Shown here: positions 20,471 through 32,558 of the stretch, piece by piece
Position numbering within the stretch: the stretch's first letter is position 1
Layout: each line of letters opens with the position of its first letter
Assembly (NCBI RefSeq): GCF_963583255.1
Contig: NC_084809.1
Coordinates: 3,833,501-3,897,500 of the forward strand
Origin: Pyrus communis
Taxonomy: Eukaryota > Streptophyta > Magnoliopsida > Rosales > Rosaceae
DNA: 64,000 bases
Direction: 5' to 3'
The notes under the pieces: model-generated
Seen by the model: the letters and a program-made list of their open reading frames with translations, nothing else
Databases searched by the model: none
What the model was told of the DNA's origin: nothing
Program-made: the position numbers and the translations under genes

Positions 20471-21485
20471 ATAAGGTATGGTTCCTATCATCTGACACAC
20501 TTGATTTACTGTGTAAAGAATCTCAATTTGTGGTGAGATTTTGCACTAATATTTTCATAATACTACCTTGTATATAAGATAATTTTAACTACAAATCAGA
20601 GTCTCATATATATACAATTATACCATAAATTTTGAACCCCATATATGCATTTCAACTACTAACATCATTCTCCAAAACACATACAAGGGAAGGAAACAGA
20701 GATGAAAGAAAGTTTGAAGCAAGTGAGTAGGGTTTATATACATAGAAGTAGTTTCATTCACAAAATAAGAAAGGTTAAGGTATTCCCAGTTAAGTGATTA
20801 CTTCATGTCTTGTTCATAGACAAATATGAGTACAGCGATGTAGTACGATACACTTATTAGTTCAAGACATATGATTATATCGTAGAAAAAAGACAAATGC
20901 ACAAACCCAAATTGAAGAAAGAGATGCTTGAGTCTCTTATGCCACTTTGAAACTGATTCAGTATAACTTCTCACTACTCCGGAGAGAAGCAGGGATTCAG
21001 AGATAAAATAATATTATAATTGAATATTAACCAACGATGAAAAAGGATATAGTTGTTGGTTGGGTAACCTTTGCCGAGAGAAGAAAAACAGAAGTGGGTC
21101 GATGGTCATGCTTTACTATACGGGCCATTGAGAAACCTGTTAAAAGACCAATGAAATGAAGTTATGAACCGTTTCATTAAAAGGAGCTCAATAGCTTTAC
21201 GGATGACAACGTCTCAGAATTAGGGCATCTTCTTCGAGCGCGACAAGCCATATCACATACCCTTTCCTGTTTCCCGATCGACTTCAACTCCTATTTCGAC
21301 CGAGTAGTAGGGTAATGATTTTGTGACTAGGGTTTTGGGTTCTGGAGAATAATTTTGTGACTAGGGTTTAGGGTTTTGGATTGTTTTCACAAAATCATTT
21401 CACTTTAGCCACCTGCTATGATTTTAACTTAATGAGTAGCCAATGTAAAATTTTATGCTTATTTTCATCAAATATTATTAACAAT
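20471..21485. other. Block 2 downstream DNA, no gene seen
   Basis: Colinear with 27450-27487 joined to 32559-33650 of block 3, and with 8713-9400 of block 1. It therefore provides the empty site (CAATTTGTGGTGAG, 20526-20539) of the complete copia element in block 3. TTTAGGG-like motifs lie at 21326-21376. Confidence 0.6.
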
Positions 21486-21850
21486 TTAATGCTTATTTTC
21501 TCGGGATCTCTCTGTTCTTCCTGGATCAAATTTGCCACTTCTTCAAAGCCCTGGTCTCATTGATTCTTGCATCACTGAAAACACTTACAAAGGCCTGATA
21601 GAAAAGGCTTAAGCTCGACTTTCTGTTAGGAAGATGAATTCGTTATCTCTTGTTGGTTGGGCCACTCTTGTTCAATTTGTCACCTTCGCTATATCCCATG
21701 TAGACAATAGAATTTACCAATTACCATTTGTGATCAACTTGACAGGTTGAATAAGAATTTCATATGCGGCTCCACTCAATCCAAAACTAAAGTTAACTTG
21801 GTTAAATGGAGCTAGTTTTGCCTTCCGAAGTCTCTTGGTGGGCTTGGGGA
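21486..21850 (+). mobile_element. LINE fragment, block 3
   Basis: Begins TTTTCTCGGGATCTC, homologous to the sequence just after the AUG5 stop (1747). Reads ITENTYKGLIEKA and then MNSLSLVGWATLVQFVTFAI, the downstream thumb-like region of plant L1 elements. This block starts without any AUG5 coding sequence. Confidence 0.65.
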
Positions 21851-22053
21851 TTGATGCATGTGGATAATGGTATTTGGGCAATAATAATTCTTACATAACT
21901 AACCTCCTGCCCTGCCTGAGGCAATACATGTATGGGGTACACTATACATTTACAGTGATCTAAAACTCCTTGAGAATCTACCATACATTGCGTTGCATTG
22001 ACGAACGGGTGAAATTTAAAGAAGCAAAATTTTGTACTTTTATTTATTACATT

Positions 22054-22347
22054 TGTCACATCATGGCCCCGATCCTTATCACATTCCGAGTTCGACTCCA
22101 CCGTAGCACGATATTGTCCGCTTTATGCCCCAACCACACCCTCATGGTTTTGTTTTTAGGAACTCACACGAGAACTTCCCAGTGGGTCACCCATCCTGAG
22201 ATTGCTCTCGCGCGAACTCGCTTAACTTCAGACTTCCTACGGAACCCGAAGCTAGTGAGCTCTCAAAATGCCTCGTGCTAGGTAGAGATAGGAATATACA
22301 TATAAGGCGTAGAGGATCCACTCACTTGAGCGATGTGGTATCTCACA
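22054..22347 (-). mobile_element. Solo LTR of a Cassandra-type TRIM with 5S rRNA-like domain, TSD ACATT
   Basis: ACATT flanks both sides (22049-22053, 22348-22352). On the minus strand the LTR begins TGTGAGATACCACATCGC and ends GATGTGACA. Minus-strand 22252-22159 strongly resembles plant 5S rRNA: GAAGTTAAGCGAG, GCGAGAGCA, CAGGATGGGTGACC, CTGGGAAGTTCTCGTG, including the internal Pol III control region. Carrying 5S-like sequence in the LTR is the hallmark of Cassandra. Block 1 has the empty site (CTGCTACGTTGATGCTT near 3891). It is not a 5S gene: the 5' third does not match and it lies inside an LTR. Confidence 0.9.
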
Positions 22348-22408
22348 ACATTTATGCTTCAGTGCACAGAAAGTCACAATATGTTATCATGAAGAGAGTT
22401 TATGACAG

Positions 22409-22700
22409 TGTCGAAATCAGCATAGGGTTATTGGTTGTTCTTGACCCTAACAATTACTTAAAAACCCTATGTATATTTGTTTGTATATTGTATTTGACGC
22501 CTATAAATAGCTAAGTCAAACTAAATTACAACTTCCTCCTTCTACATCTTCTATTTTCTTCTTTCATATCAGTCTTCCTTTTCTCTCTTCTTCTTGTATG
22601 AAATACTTTAGCTGAAAAGTTTTGGTAGTCTTCAACATTACTCCATTATATCCTGCATCCACCCTTGACCCACCTGTACAAATAATAGTAGTTTTCGACA
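22409..22700 (+). mobile_element. Probable solo LTR, 292 bp, flanked by TATGA
   Basis: Ends TGTCGAAATC and GTTTTCGACA are inverted (TGTCGAAA/TTTCGACA type). TATGA occurs at 22401-22405, three bases before the left end, and directly after the right end (22701-22705). A TATA box CTATAAATAG (22501-22510) is followed by a CT-rich leader, giving rightward orientation. Confidence 0.65.
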
Positions 22701-23243
22701 TATGATGGCATAAATTTTTGGCATATATTGACAAGAATTGACAGGTGATTATTAGGTACTTGACGAAATGGCCCAATGAAGCTTTTTTGATTGATATTAT
22801 GACTCTATTATTTGGAAATCCTAACTACACTACTGGTTCATGATGATTATTTTAAAATGTTAATAATAGCTCTCTTTCTTATTCTCAATAGCTCGGCTAC
22901 ATCCGTACAACTATAAATATGCATAAATTCACTCATAGAATGAGAAAATGCCATATTTCAAGTGTGACATGTAGATTATAGTTCCAATAATAATAGACCA
23001 CCCAATCAGAAGATAAATAAATTACAATAAACAGTATTATCTTATATGTTTCAAATTTGACACCATTTGAAAATTGGTGAGACCTGAAAACGTCCTTAAA
23101 CCTAGCGCCCATCTCACTCCCCCACAAGGCTTAAACTCGCCCGTGAGGAGAAGACATGACGTCTTGGAACCCGTGATGACAGCGAATTGGACAAAAGCAT
23201 CCTTTTTTAACTTCGACATGCATTATTACTTCACTAACAATTT

Positions 23244-23456
23244 CGAGATATGATTCTCATCGATTCTTTACGAGGATTTTGGAAAAATTTTAATTCTATT
23301 TATTTATTGTATAGTGTGCAATTAATTTTTGTTAATTGTTTGTATTCAATTTTAAATAATATAATTTAAAATGATTTCTGACCGCACGATATATAATGAA
23401 AAAATATGATTAAAGAGTTTCCAGGATCCTCACAAAGAGAATCCGGTGAGGATCCT
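23244..23456. mobile_element. Diverged GGATCC-type MITE
   Basis: Contains GACCGCACGATATATAATGA and AGGATCCTCACAAAGAGAATCC near its right end, and a less clear inverted arm at the left (GATTCTTTACGAGGATTTTG). Same family as 5693-5905. Confidence 0.5.
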
Positions 23457-24312
23457 ATCTCAACAATTTCAGACACAACACGTCAATGCTAGTAAACAAT
23501 CAACACCGTTTACATCTTATTATATTAGTAAGATGAAAACTTCTCGATTTTATTCAATAAATATGAATTTTTTGTACATCGATCAACTGTGAGTAGATAC
23601 GAACACAAATATAGATAAATCAAACACTACTGAATTGCCACCCATTTTTAACTGTATAAAAGAAAAACATTTCATCACAAGATAGCAGTGGGGACAGATA
23701 GGCTTGTGGTTGTCGTAGATAAAACTTGGACATTCAAGAACCGCCTTACGTTGTCAAAAATTGCAACACGGACAAAGAATGAAACGGCACAGGTTTGTGG
23801 GTTTGTGAGCAGCTCAATGCAAAACTTTGTGCAGACAATCTGTCAATTCCAGTGCAGATCCATTTGACATTACTATTCTGGAGTTGTGCCTTTGTCATGT
23901 GGGGGAATATTTCTTGCATGTCACAAGGTACGTTACGATTGTGGACACAAAGACTGTAGTTATTTAATGAGTAATATATTTTAGATGAGAATATATTTCC
24001 GGTGACACCGAAATGTTTCCCTTTTGTCAGTAGAGAAGTTTTTCACTAAACTTTCAAGCAGTTATTGGAAAATGAGAATTGTTGAAGTAGCCTTAGGTTT
24101 CCTCACAAAGAGGAAATTGAATTAAGGGCAAAATAAACAGATTGTGGGTAGGAAAGGATATTTCGAAAAAGAAACTTGGTGCAAACACCAACACGAGTGT
24201 ACGGACAAACCCTAAATTGGATGTTATACACATCATCACATTGGCCAAACTTTCTGTCCTTTTACTGTTGCTTTGTCAGTTGCTGGTGGCAATTTAAAGC
24301 AAATTTTAATAA

Positions 24313-24479
24313 GAGAAATGCTAAAAAAATTCTTTGAAAAATAAAATTTTTCATGAACTTCTTGTCATTTTATATTTTTTATATAATATTTTTTAATATT
24401 AGCATAGAAATTGACATTAAATTATGAAGTAACAAAGAATTCATAGTCTCACTTTAAAGGGATATCTATAGCATTTCTC
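24313..24479. mobile_element. MITE, 167 bp, perfect 9-bp TSD TTTTAATAA
   Basis: TIRs GAGAAATGCTA and TAGCATTTCTC are exact inverts. TTTTAATAA lies at 24304-24312 and 24480-24488. A 9-bp TSD is typical of Mutator-like elements. A relative is at 4997-5148. Confidence 0.9.
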
Positions 24480-25474
24480 TTTTAATAATGATGCTAATGA
24501 TTCAGTTAAGTGTCCTTCATAGAAGTAGAAGACATCCCAGAGATTTGGAGGTCACACATACAAATAAAGCCCCTTATTAATGTCACATTATTATGTCATG
24601 ATAAGATCTTAATTATTCCCTGCTCAAATACCATATTCCGACACCATGGAAAGTTGCCATTTTTGTTTTTGTGAGTTTCAGTTTTCACATGTATTTATGT
24701 CCTCCGAGACAACCGCAAATATATCTCATTGTATCTATAATTCTTATCAAGTCTAAGATCCATAATTAAGATATTTTTGTTTATATATATATCTATGTTT
24801 ATAATCAATATAGTAGGAGCTTATCATTTGTACGCGATAGATACAAGGAGAGATCCTCAGTTATACGGTAAAATCTCACAAGACCTGTTTCTAACCAATG
24901 TAGTAGGCGCCCATGCATCATTTGTTTCTATGTGAAGAGAAAACATGAATAAATACATGCAGCAACCTGTTGTTGCTGACGGTGTACAGCTTCATACTCA
25001 TGAAATTTGTGGTCACTCTACTTATCTCGTGAACCAACGGGGACCCAACTATTCTCTTTGGCATTCTTACACCAACAAAGAAACAACCTCAATAAACGTA
25101 AAATAAACAAAACACACAGCAACACAAAAATTAGGGACCTCTTTGTTTCTACTTGCCCACCATCACAAATATTACCCTTTTTTTCTTGTATGGTTTGGTG
25201 GTAGGAAATGAAACCTAGCTACATTCACTTCTTCTGGTTTGTAGTTGACTGGTTTTTCCATGAGTGAAATAATGAAGCTTGATGGACCGCAGGCTATAAA
25301 TTTCGAAAACTGTCATTCCTTATTTGTCTGCCAATCACGGTTAATTGAATGAGTAAATTTTGCGTACGTATCGTGAATTGCAGAAAATAGTTGAGCAGTG
25401 TTTCTTTTTTATGCCTAAAAAAGTGTCTAATTCTACAGAGAATATTTATATTAGTTATAAGGCGTCAGTAATTG

Positions 25475-25482
25475 TATAAAAG
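25475..25482 (+). promoter_or_regulatory. TATA box of Ole e 1-like gene 3
   Basis: TATAAAAG followed by GCAGCC, 75 bp upstream of the ATG, aligned with the TATA box of gene 1. Confidence 0.7.
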
Positions 25483-25557
25483 GCAGCCTGTATCAACTCA
25501 TTCTTAGAGTCAGGAATATGAAAGCTTCCTAGAGGGGGAATAGATAAGCTCTAAAAC

Positions 25558-27277
25558 ATGTCTTGGCTTACAGTTATCTTTCTGGTTACTACTCTTACAT
25601 TTCATACTCCTTCAGAGGCTAGCCACGAGAAGAACGATCCTTCTGCAATTGTTGTAGGCACTGTCTACTGTGACTCATGTTTCCAAGAGGATTTCTCACA
25701 TACCAGCCATTTCATTTCAGGTAAATTCATCTCAAATTTTGAACAAGTTCGTCATCAAGTTTCTTTTTATATTGTAGTCCGGCTATAGAACAGACGTCTG
25801 TTCAATGATTTCCATACACCCCTTCTCTCTCCCTGCATACTCTCATGTTTCTTTTTAATTTTGAAATTTGAATAAATCAAAGAAAAATCAAAAGAAAGAA
25901 ATAAACAAAGGTGTACAAAAGGAAAAAAAAATGTAAAATCTAATGAAGTGACTGCTGAGAGATAGAATGGGCCAGAATGAAACATGTCATTACTGCTGAT
26001 TGTAAACCCTTTATACAGATATTTCCTATGAGAAAAAGTAAATAACGCAAATAAATTACAACAAAATCTCACCTAATCTAACTTATTGACAGTAGGATTC
26101 TGCTTTCAATCACAATTTATTTCCAACAGACAATAAGTGTTGGGATATTATTTCTCTTAAAGAAAAGATGGAGGATACATCATTTGTATGTGTCGATATC
26201 ATTGTTGCCAAACAGATATATCATCAGTAACTTGTCGATTTCGTTGTCAGTCAACAAAAAGTCCCGACATCATATGAATGCATTCTCCACACATCAATAA
26301 TCTGATGGGGTTTTTGTGCAGGGGCTTCTGTTGATGTGGAATGCAAAGATGGGAGTTCAACGAAACCAAGTTTTAAGGCACAAGTGAAAACAAATAGCCA
26401 TGGACAATTCAAAGTCCATCTGCCCTTCTCAGTGAGCAAACAAGTGAAGAAAATTGAAGGATGCTCTGTGAAACTAATCAGCAGCAGTGAACCCTACTGT
26501 GCTGTCGCCTTATCAGCCACCTCATCTTCCCTACACCTCAAGGCAAGAAAGCAAGGGACCCACGTATTCTCTGCTGGTTTCTTCACCTTCAAACCTCTCA
26601 AGCAACCCGGCTTATGCAACCAGAAACCCAGCATTCAGAATTCGAAGAAATTAAATTCCCAGAAGCTTTCATTCCCTCCTACTGATGAGCTGGCATTCCC
26701 ATCCCCCTCTCAGGCGGATCCCACAATGCCTGATCTCCCCCCCGTCCCTAGGATCCCTTATCTTCCACCACTGCCACAGCTTCCTCCTCTCCCTCCCACC
26801 TCAACTGGTCTCCCAGGAGGTCTCCCAGGCCTCCCTGGCCTCCCAGGCCTCCCTGGACTCCCAGGCCTCCCAGGGCTCCCAGGCCTCCCAGGACTTCCTG
26901 GAATTCCAGGTTCTCCCCTTGCTGCTGGAAAAACTTCATCTGGGTCGTCCAACTCCAAAACTTCAAAGAATGGGCAACTAGGTGATAATAAAGAAGTAGC
27001 CCATCCAGATACTTTCTTTCCACCAATTATCCCTAATCCATTTCAGCCCCCACCAGCTCCATTAATTCCTAATTTGCCTCCTCTTCCAGGTTCTTCACCA
27101 GCAGGTCCAGCACCATTGATTCCCAACCTGCCACCTATACCTGGTTTCACTCCATCGCCGTCGCCGCCACCACCAACCCTCCCATTCCTCCCTCCATTCC
27201 CATTCCCCCTCCCACCTACGCCTCGGATCCCTGGAATCCCCCCAACTTCTTCTTCAAAACAAGGCACTTCACCTTGA
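25558..27277 (+). CDS. Ole e 1-like / proline-rich secreted protein, copy 3 (full-length tail)
   Basis: Two exons, 25558-25720 and 26322-27277, phase-1 intron of 601 bp, 372 aa. Signal peptide [21 protein letters not shown], then the same six-cysteine Ole e 1-type domain (GTVYCDSCFQEDF, SVDVECKDG, EGCSVKL, EPYCAVAL, LCNQKP). A proline segment PYLPPLPQLPPLPPTSTG (26755 on) and a GLP tract (26809-26910, ending GIPGSP) follow. The C-terminus is long and proline-rich: IIPNPFQPPPAPLIPNLPPL, PSPSPPPPTLPFLPPFPFPL, then SSSKQGTSP. Copies 1 and 2 lack this tail. The organisation (Ole e 1 domain plus proline-rich region) fits secreted cell-wall proline-rich/extensin-like proteins. This copy probably shows the ancestral architecture. 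Confidence 0.88.
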
Positions 27278-27492
27278 TCTAACCTAATTAATAGATTTAA
27301 CTACGAATCATGTATAATTAATTTTCAAATAAGGTGTTACATGTTGGTTTAAGTTTTTAATTATGTTAAAATTCTTGTATGGTTGATTGTGCAATTATCA
27401 CAAGAATATATATGTTTTACATAGTAGGGTTTGTGTTTTTTTAACTATCATCTGACAGACTTTTATTTACTTTGTCTAGGATCCTTATTTGT

Positions 27493-27992
27493 TGTTGGTA
27501 TTCAAAGGAGTTTGCTAACTCAATACCAAAATATGTGGGTGATAAGTTCACAAACTCTATCACACCTCTCACTTTACACTCTCAATAAAATTGGACAATG
27601 AAAGAAATAGAGAAAGGAGGGAAGCAACAAGCTTTGGCAAAACACTTGGACTTTGATATATAAAAAAAGGTTTACAAACTGATGGAATAAGAAAGCTTAC
27701 AAGCTTCTTCACAATTAGAAGTGGGATTCGGATGGGATAATTCTAAAGCCTAGCAAGGAGGCTTATTTATACAAGCAGAAAATGAATAAACAATAAGACA
27801 ACACATGCAAACAGATCATGTGAACTTTGGACAGCTTGCACACAGCAGCTCACATCTCTGCTGTCTTTCAACACACTTTCAGCTAGCACATGGAGGAAAC
27901 TTTAGTCTTTGTAGTTGCAGCATGTGTGGATACAACATGTAAAGAAACTAGCAGCTACCTTTTACAACCTGTTTTTATTTGAATTCCCAACA
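27493..27992 (-). repeat. 3' LTR of the complete copia (500 bp)
   Basis: Nearly identical to 32070-32558. The main difference is a 12-base stretch (near 27546-27560, ACAAACTCTATC) missing in the other LTR, plus a few substitutions, so insertion is fairly recent. Confidence 0.92.
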
Positions 27993-28004
27993 CGCCCCCT
28001 CAAA

Positions 28005-31000
28005 TCAAAACGCCTTCATGCCTAGCATTTCACGTAATAACCGGAATGATTCAACTGGTAGTGGCTTAGTGAAGATGTCAGCCACTTGTTCCTATGTGTG
28101 ACAATAGACAAGCTCAATTGTCTTTTGCTTCACATGGTCCCTTAGAAAATGGAACCTGGTATCAATGTGCTTGCTCCTTCCATGTTGAACAGGATTCTTT
28201 GCAAGTTTGATTGCAGACACGTTATCCACATCAATCACAGTCGATTCCACTTGTGGATGACACACTGACTTCAACAGATTTCTTAACCAAATTGCCTCAC
28301 ACACGGTTGAGGCTACAACAACGTACTCGGCTTCACACGATGACAAAGCAACAATTGATTGCTTCTTTGAAGTCCATGAGAAAGTTGTTGATCCTAGAAA
28401 AAACACATAGCCAGTTGTGCTTTTCCTTTCATCTTGGTCACCTCCCCAATCACTATCTGAATAACCAAATAATTTTGCATCTTCACCAAAATTATAAAAT
28501 AGATCATAGTTTAGAGTACCTCTTATGTACCTCAAAATTCTCTTGGCGGCCAGCCAATGAGACTCCCTTGGTGTTTCCATGTATCGACTCACGAGTCCAA
28601 CACCATAAACTATATCAGGTCTTGTGATTGTAAGGTACCTTAGGCTTCCAACCAAGCTTTTGTACACGGTTGAGTTTACAAACTCACCTTCTCCTTCCTT
28701 AGACAGCTTCAATCCAGTTGCAACTGGAGTGTTGACAATATTGCACTTGTCCATATTGAATTTCTCCAATATATCTCTCATGTACTTTTGTTGAGAAATG
28801 TAGATACCATCACTTCCTTGCTTCACTTCTATGCCAAGAAAGTATGACATTAATCCATTGTCAGTCATCTCGAATTCACTGAACATGAATTGCTTGAACT
28901 CACAGAACATTGCTTCATTGTTTCCTGTAAACAACAAGTTATCTACATAGAGACAAATAATTAAGAACTCCCCTTTTGCACCATTCTTCATGTAAACTGA
29001 ATGCTCGTATGGACATTTCTGAAATCCATTTTGGTGAAGGTAGTTGTCAATCCTTGAGTTCCAAGCTCGTGGTGCTTGCTTGAGGCCATACAAAGCTTTC
29101 TTCAAACGATACACCTTATCTTCTTTTCCTTGTACTTGGAAGCCTTCTGGTTGTTCCACGTACACTTCTTCCTCAAGAACTCCATTAAGGAAGGCTGACT
29201 TGACATCTAATTGATAAATTTTCCATTTATGCTGAGCGGCAAGAAAGATTAGTAATCTTACCGTGTCAAGTCTTGCAACTGTAGCATAGACTTCATCATA
29301 GTCCACTCCATACTTCTGTTTGTAGCACTTTGCTATAAGCCTTGATTTGTATCGATCCACACTTCCATCTGCAATGCGTTTGATCTTGTAAACCCACTTG
29401 ACACCAATAGCCTTTTGATTTGGTGGGAGCTTTGTTAACTCCTAAATGTCATTCTTCTCGATGGCATGGATCTCTTCTTCCATGGCTTTCTTCCAACAAT
29501 CTTCTTCCACAGCTTCATTGAATGAGAGAGGCTCATGGTCTGCATAGAAGCAGAAAAAATTGGTTTCTTCTTCTTCTTGTCCATAAATCTCTGTGAGACT
29601 CCTTAACCTCACTGGAGTTGAGGAGCTGCTTTCCCCACTAGATGTAGGACCACTCTTTGCAATTCTGTGCACTGGAGTTGTTGTGATTGTTTGAGCAGGC
29701 TGTTGCTCAATAGGTGGTACAACTTCTGGTTCTTCAAAATCAGTGGAGATGATCTTCTCTTTACTGACTTCTTTGTTGTTCCACTTCCATGTCTCTTCCT
29801 CACTGAAGATGACATCTCTACTAACCACTAGTTTGCCAGTTAGTGGGTTGTAGAGCTTGTATGCCTTGGACTCTTCACTATAGCCCACAAACACACACTT
29901 CTCACCTCTATCATCAAGTTTCCGCCTCTTGGCTTCTGGAACTTGAGCATATGCAACACACCCAAAAATTCTTAGGTGTGTAACATTCAGCTTGTATCCA
30001 CTCCAAGCCTCTTGTGGTGTCATCCTCTTGACACTCTTTGTTGGACATCGATTCAACAAATAAATCGAACAAGCTACAGCTTCTGCCCATAACTCTTTTG
30101 GCAAATTCTTCTCCTTAAGCATGGACCTTGTCATGTCAAGGATGGTTCGATTCTTTCTTTCGGCTATCCCATTTTGCTGTGGGGTATAGGCAGCAGTAAG
30201 TTGATGCCTAATTCCTTGCTCCTTGCAGTATGCTTGGAAAACATTGGAGGTGTACTCTCCACCTCTATCTGATCTCACAGCCACAAGCTTGTGGTTACTT
30301 TCAGCCTCTGTGAATGCCTTGAACTCCTTGAAAATTTTTAGGGCAGCTGACTTCTCCTTAAGAAAATAGACCCAAGTCTTTCTACTGAAATCATCAATGA
30401 AGGTAATAAAATACCTATTACCTCCATAAGATATGGGATCCAATGGACCACATATATCTGTGTGCACCAACTGCAGTGGTGCCTTTGCTCTTCATGTATC
30501 ACCCAACAGGGAACGATAGTCGTGCTTGCTTGCCAAGCACACAACCTTCACATACTTGGCGTGTGGCTTCAATTTGGGGTAGACCACGAACCATTCCTCC
30601 ACTTGACAGCAACTTTAGGCCATTGAAATGAAGATGGCCAAATCGAAGATGCCATTTCCATGACTCATCTTCCATTACACCGATGTTGCAGCTTCCAATC
30701 TTTGTGTTCAAATTCAACGGAAACATCCGGTTCTTTGACATTCGAACACGTGCAATAAGCTTTCTCCTTGCATTCCTGAGAGTGAGAAACATGTTCTCCA
30801 TATGTATAATGTACCCTTTCTGGAGCAGTTGACCAATGCTTACAATGTTGCTCTTCATACCTGGTATGTAGTAGGTATCGGAAATGTATTCTTCTTTACC
30901 ATCCTTCTGGATGATCTTGATCTTCCCTTTGCCTTCAACTGGCAACTTTGAGGAGTCACCAAGACTTAAAGATCCATAGGCCCCATCTTTGAGTTCGGCA

Positions 31001-32025
31001 AAAAACTCCTTCTTTCCACACATGTGATTGCTTGCACCAAAGTCCAAATACCAAACATCTTGTTGGCTACTAGAATCATGGTGTGCTAGCAAGACTGTAA
31101 GTTCTTCATCAGTATTTCCACTTGATTCTGCCATGTTGACATGCTCACCATTTTTATGTGAACATTCATTGGCATAATGTCCATATTGCTTACAGTTGTG
31201 ACACTGGATATGCGCCTTTCCTCGAGTAGATCTCCACTCCTGAGACTGACCTCGATTTTGTGCATAGCCTCGACCTCTTCCTCGAGCTCATCCTCGGCTA
31301 CGGTTAGATGAACTCCCACGACGTGAGTTCCACTGCCCACGACCTCCATTTGGTTTGTCAATATTCAACTTTGACTCCAAAGCTTGCTCTAGCGTTGTGG
31401 GGTTTGCATTCTTCTGAATGCGTTGCTCGTGAACTAGGAGGGATCCTAGTAGCTCCTCTGCACTCATCACCTCCAAATCCTTGGATTCCTCAATGGCAGT
31501 CACCACATGCTCAAACTTAGATGTGAGTGACCGGAGTATCTTCTCCACAACTCGTACTTCATCGAGTCTCTCGCCATTTCTCCTCATTTGATTTACTATC
31601 ACAATGATCCTTGAGTGATAGTCGGAGATGCACTCCCCTTCATTCATATGAGCAGTTTCAAAATCTGCTCGAAGTGACTGTAACCTCACTTTCTTGACTC
31701 GATCTACTCCTTTGTAGATTGTACTGAGTGTATCCCATACTTGCTTGCTCGTTGTTGCTTCTGCAACCTTCTCGAACGTTGAATCTTCCAAACCCTGGTA
31801 TAGAAGATACAGCGCCTTTTGGTCCTTCTTTCGTAAGTCCTTGAGAGTGTTCCTTTGATCCGCAGTATATACGGCTTCTTGCTCGGCAGTGGGTACAACA
31901 TACCCACTACTGACAACTTCCCATAGCTCCTGTGATCCAAACAATGCTTTGAATTGGATGCACAATCTTTCATAATTTTCTTTCTTCAATGTGGGAACTT
32001 GGAGTTGCACTAAGTTGGACGCCAT
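28005..32025 (-). pseudogene. copia gag-pol, inactivated
   Basis: Reading starts at ATG 32025-32023 (MASNLVQLQVPTL) and would end with TGA 28007-28005. Visible parts: gag with a CX2CX4HX4C zinc knuckle (CHNCKQYGHYANEC, about 31203-31162), the protease site region WYLDFGASNHMCG (about 31060), GAG-pre-integrase WHLRFGHLH, integrase core HTDICGPL, SDRGGEY and TPQQNGIAERKNRT, then RT and RNase H. Breaks: in-frame TGA after SNRSRG (about 31290), TGA plus a frameshift near 30500, TAG at 29444-29442 and TAG at 28094-28092. The protease reads DFG where the family has Asp-Ser/Thr-Gly, and the RT box reads YVDN where the second Asp is normally kept. Most changes are of C-to-T or G-to-A type. Confidence 0.9.
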
Positions 32026-32055
32026 AACTCCTGCACCTGCCAGAATGGTATTCTG

Positions 32056-32067
32056 GCTCTAATACCA
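32056..32067 (-). promoter_or_regulatory. Primer-binding site of the copia (initiator Met tRNA type)
   Basis: On the minus strand it reads TGGTATTAGAGC, two bases after the 5' LTR, one mismatch from the usual iMet-complementary TGGTATCAGAGC. Confidence 0.85.
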
Positions 32068-32069
32068 AT

Positions 32070-32558
32070 TGTTGGTATTCAAAGGAGTTTGCTAACTCAA
32101 TACCAAAATATGTGGGTGATAAGTTTACACCTCTCACTTTACACTCTCAATAAAATTGGACAAGGAAAGAAATAGAGAAAGGAGGGAAGCAACAAGCTTT
32201 GGCAAAACACTTGGACTTTGATATATAAAAAAAGGTTTACAAATTGATGGAATAAGAAAGCTTACAAGCTTCTTCACAATTGGAAGTGGGATTCGGATGG
32301 GATAATTCTAAAGCCTAGCAAGGAGGCTTATTTATACAAGCAGAAAATGAATAAACAATAAGACAACACATGCAAACAGATCATGTGAACTTTGGACAGC
32401 TTGCACACAGCAGCTCGCATCTCTGCTGTCTTTCAACACACTTTCAGCTAGCACATGGAGGAAAATTTTGGTCTTTGTAGTTGCAGCATGTGTGGATACA
32501 ACCTGTAAAGAAACTAGCAGCAACCTTTTACAGCCTGTTTTTATTTGAATTTCCAACA
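32070..32558 (-). repeat. 5' LTR of the complete copia (489 bp)
   Basis: TGTTGG...CCAACA, aligned end to end with 27493-27992. It lies upstream of gag on the minus strand. Confidence 0.92.

Larger units (their letters stand above)
22701..25557. other. Block 3 upstream DNA, no gene seen
   Basis: Colinear with 4030-7228 of block 1, except for that block's insertions, and partly with 16540-18074 of block 2. Holds two MITEs listed separately. ORFs are short and not conserved. The final 150 bp are the conserved promoter and leader of gene 3. Confidence 0.6.
27493..32558 (-). mobile_element. Complete Ty1/copia retrotransposon, 5066 bp, TSD TTTGT
   Basis: Two LTRs starting TGTTGGTATTC and ending CCAACA flank one coding region on the minus strand. 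TTTGT lies at 27488-27492 and 32559-32563. Block 2 has the empty site near 20528. A primer-binding site sits next to the 5' LTR (32056-32067) and a purine tract next to the 3' LTR (27993-28006 on the complement). Order on the minus strand is gag, protease, integrase, RT, RNase H, as in copia. Several stops and changed active-site residues make it non-autonomous now. Confidence 0.95.

Noticed and set aside
22159..22252. 5S rRNA gene on the minus strand
   Set aside because: Only about the 3' two thirds resembles 5S, and it lies inside a Cassandra-type LTR with its own TSD. Called as part of the mobile element.
28211..28627. 138-codon plus-strand ORF in the copia
   Set aside because: Antisense to the RNase H/RT region, which has clear domain motifs on the other strand.
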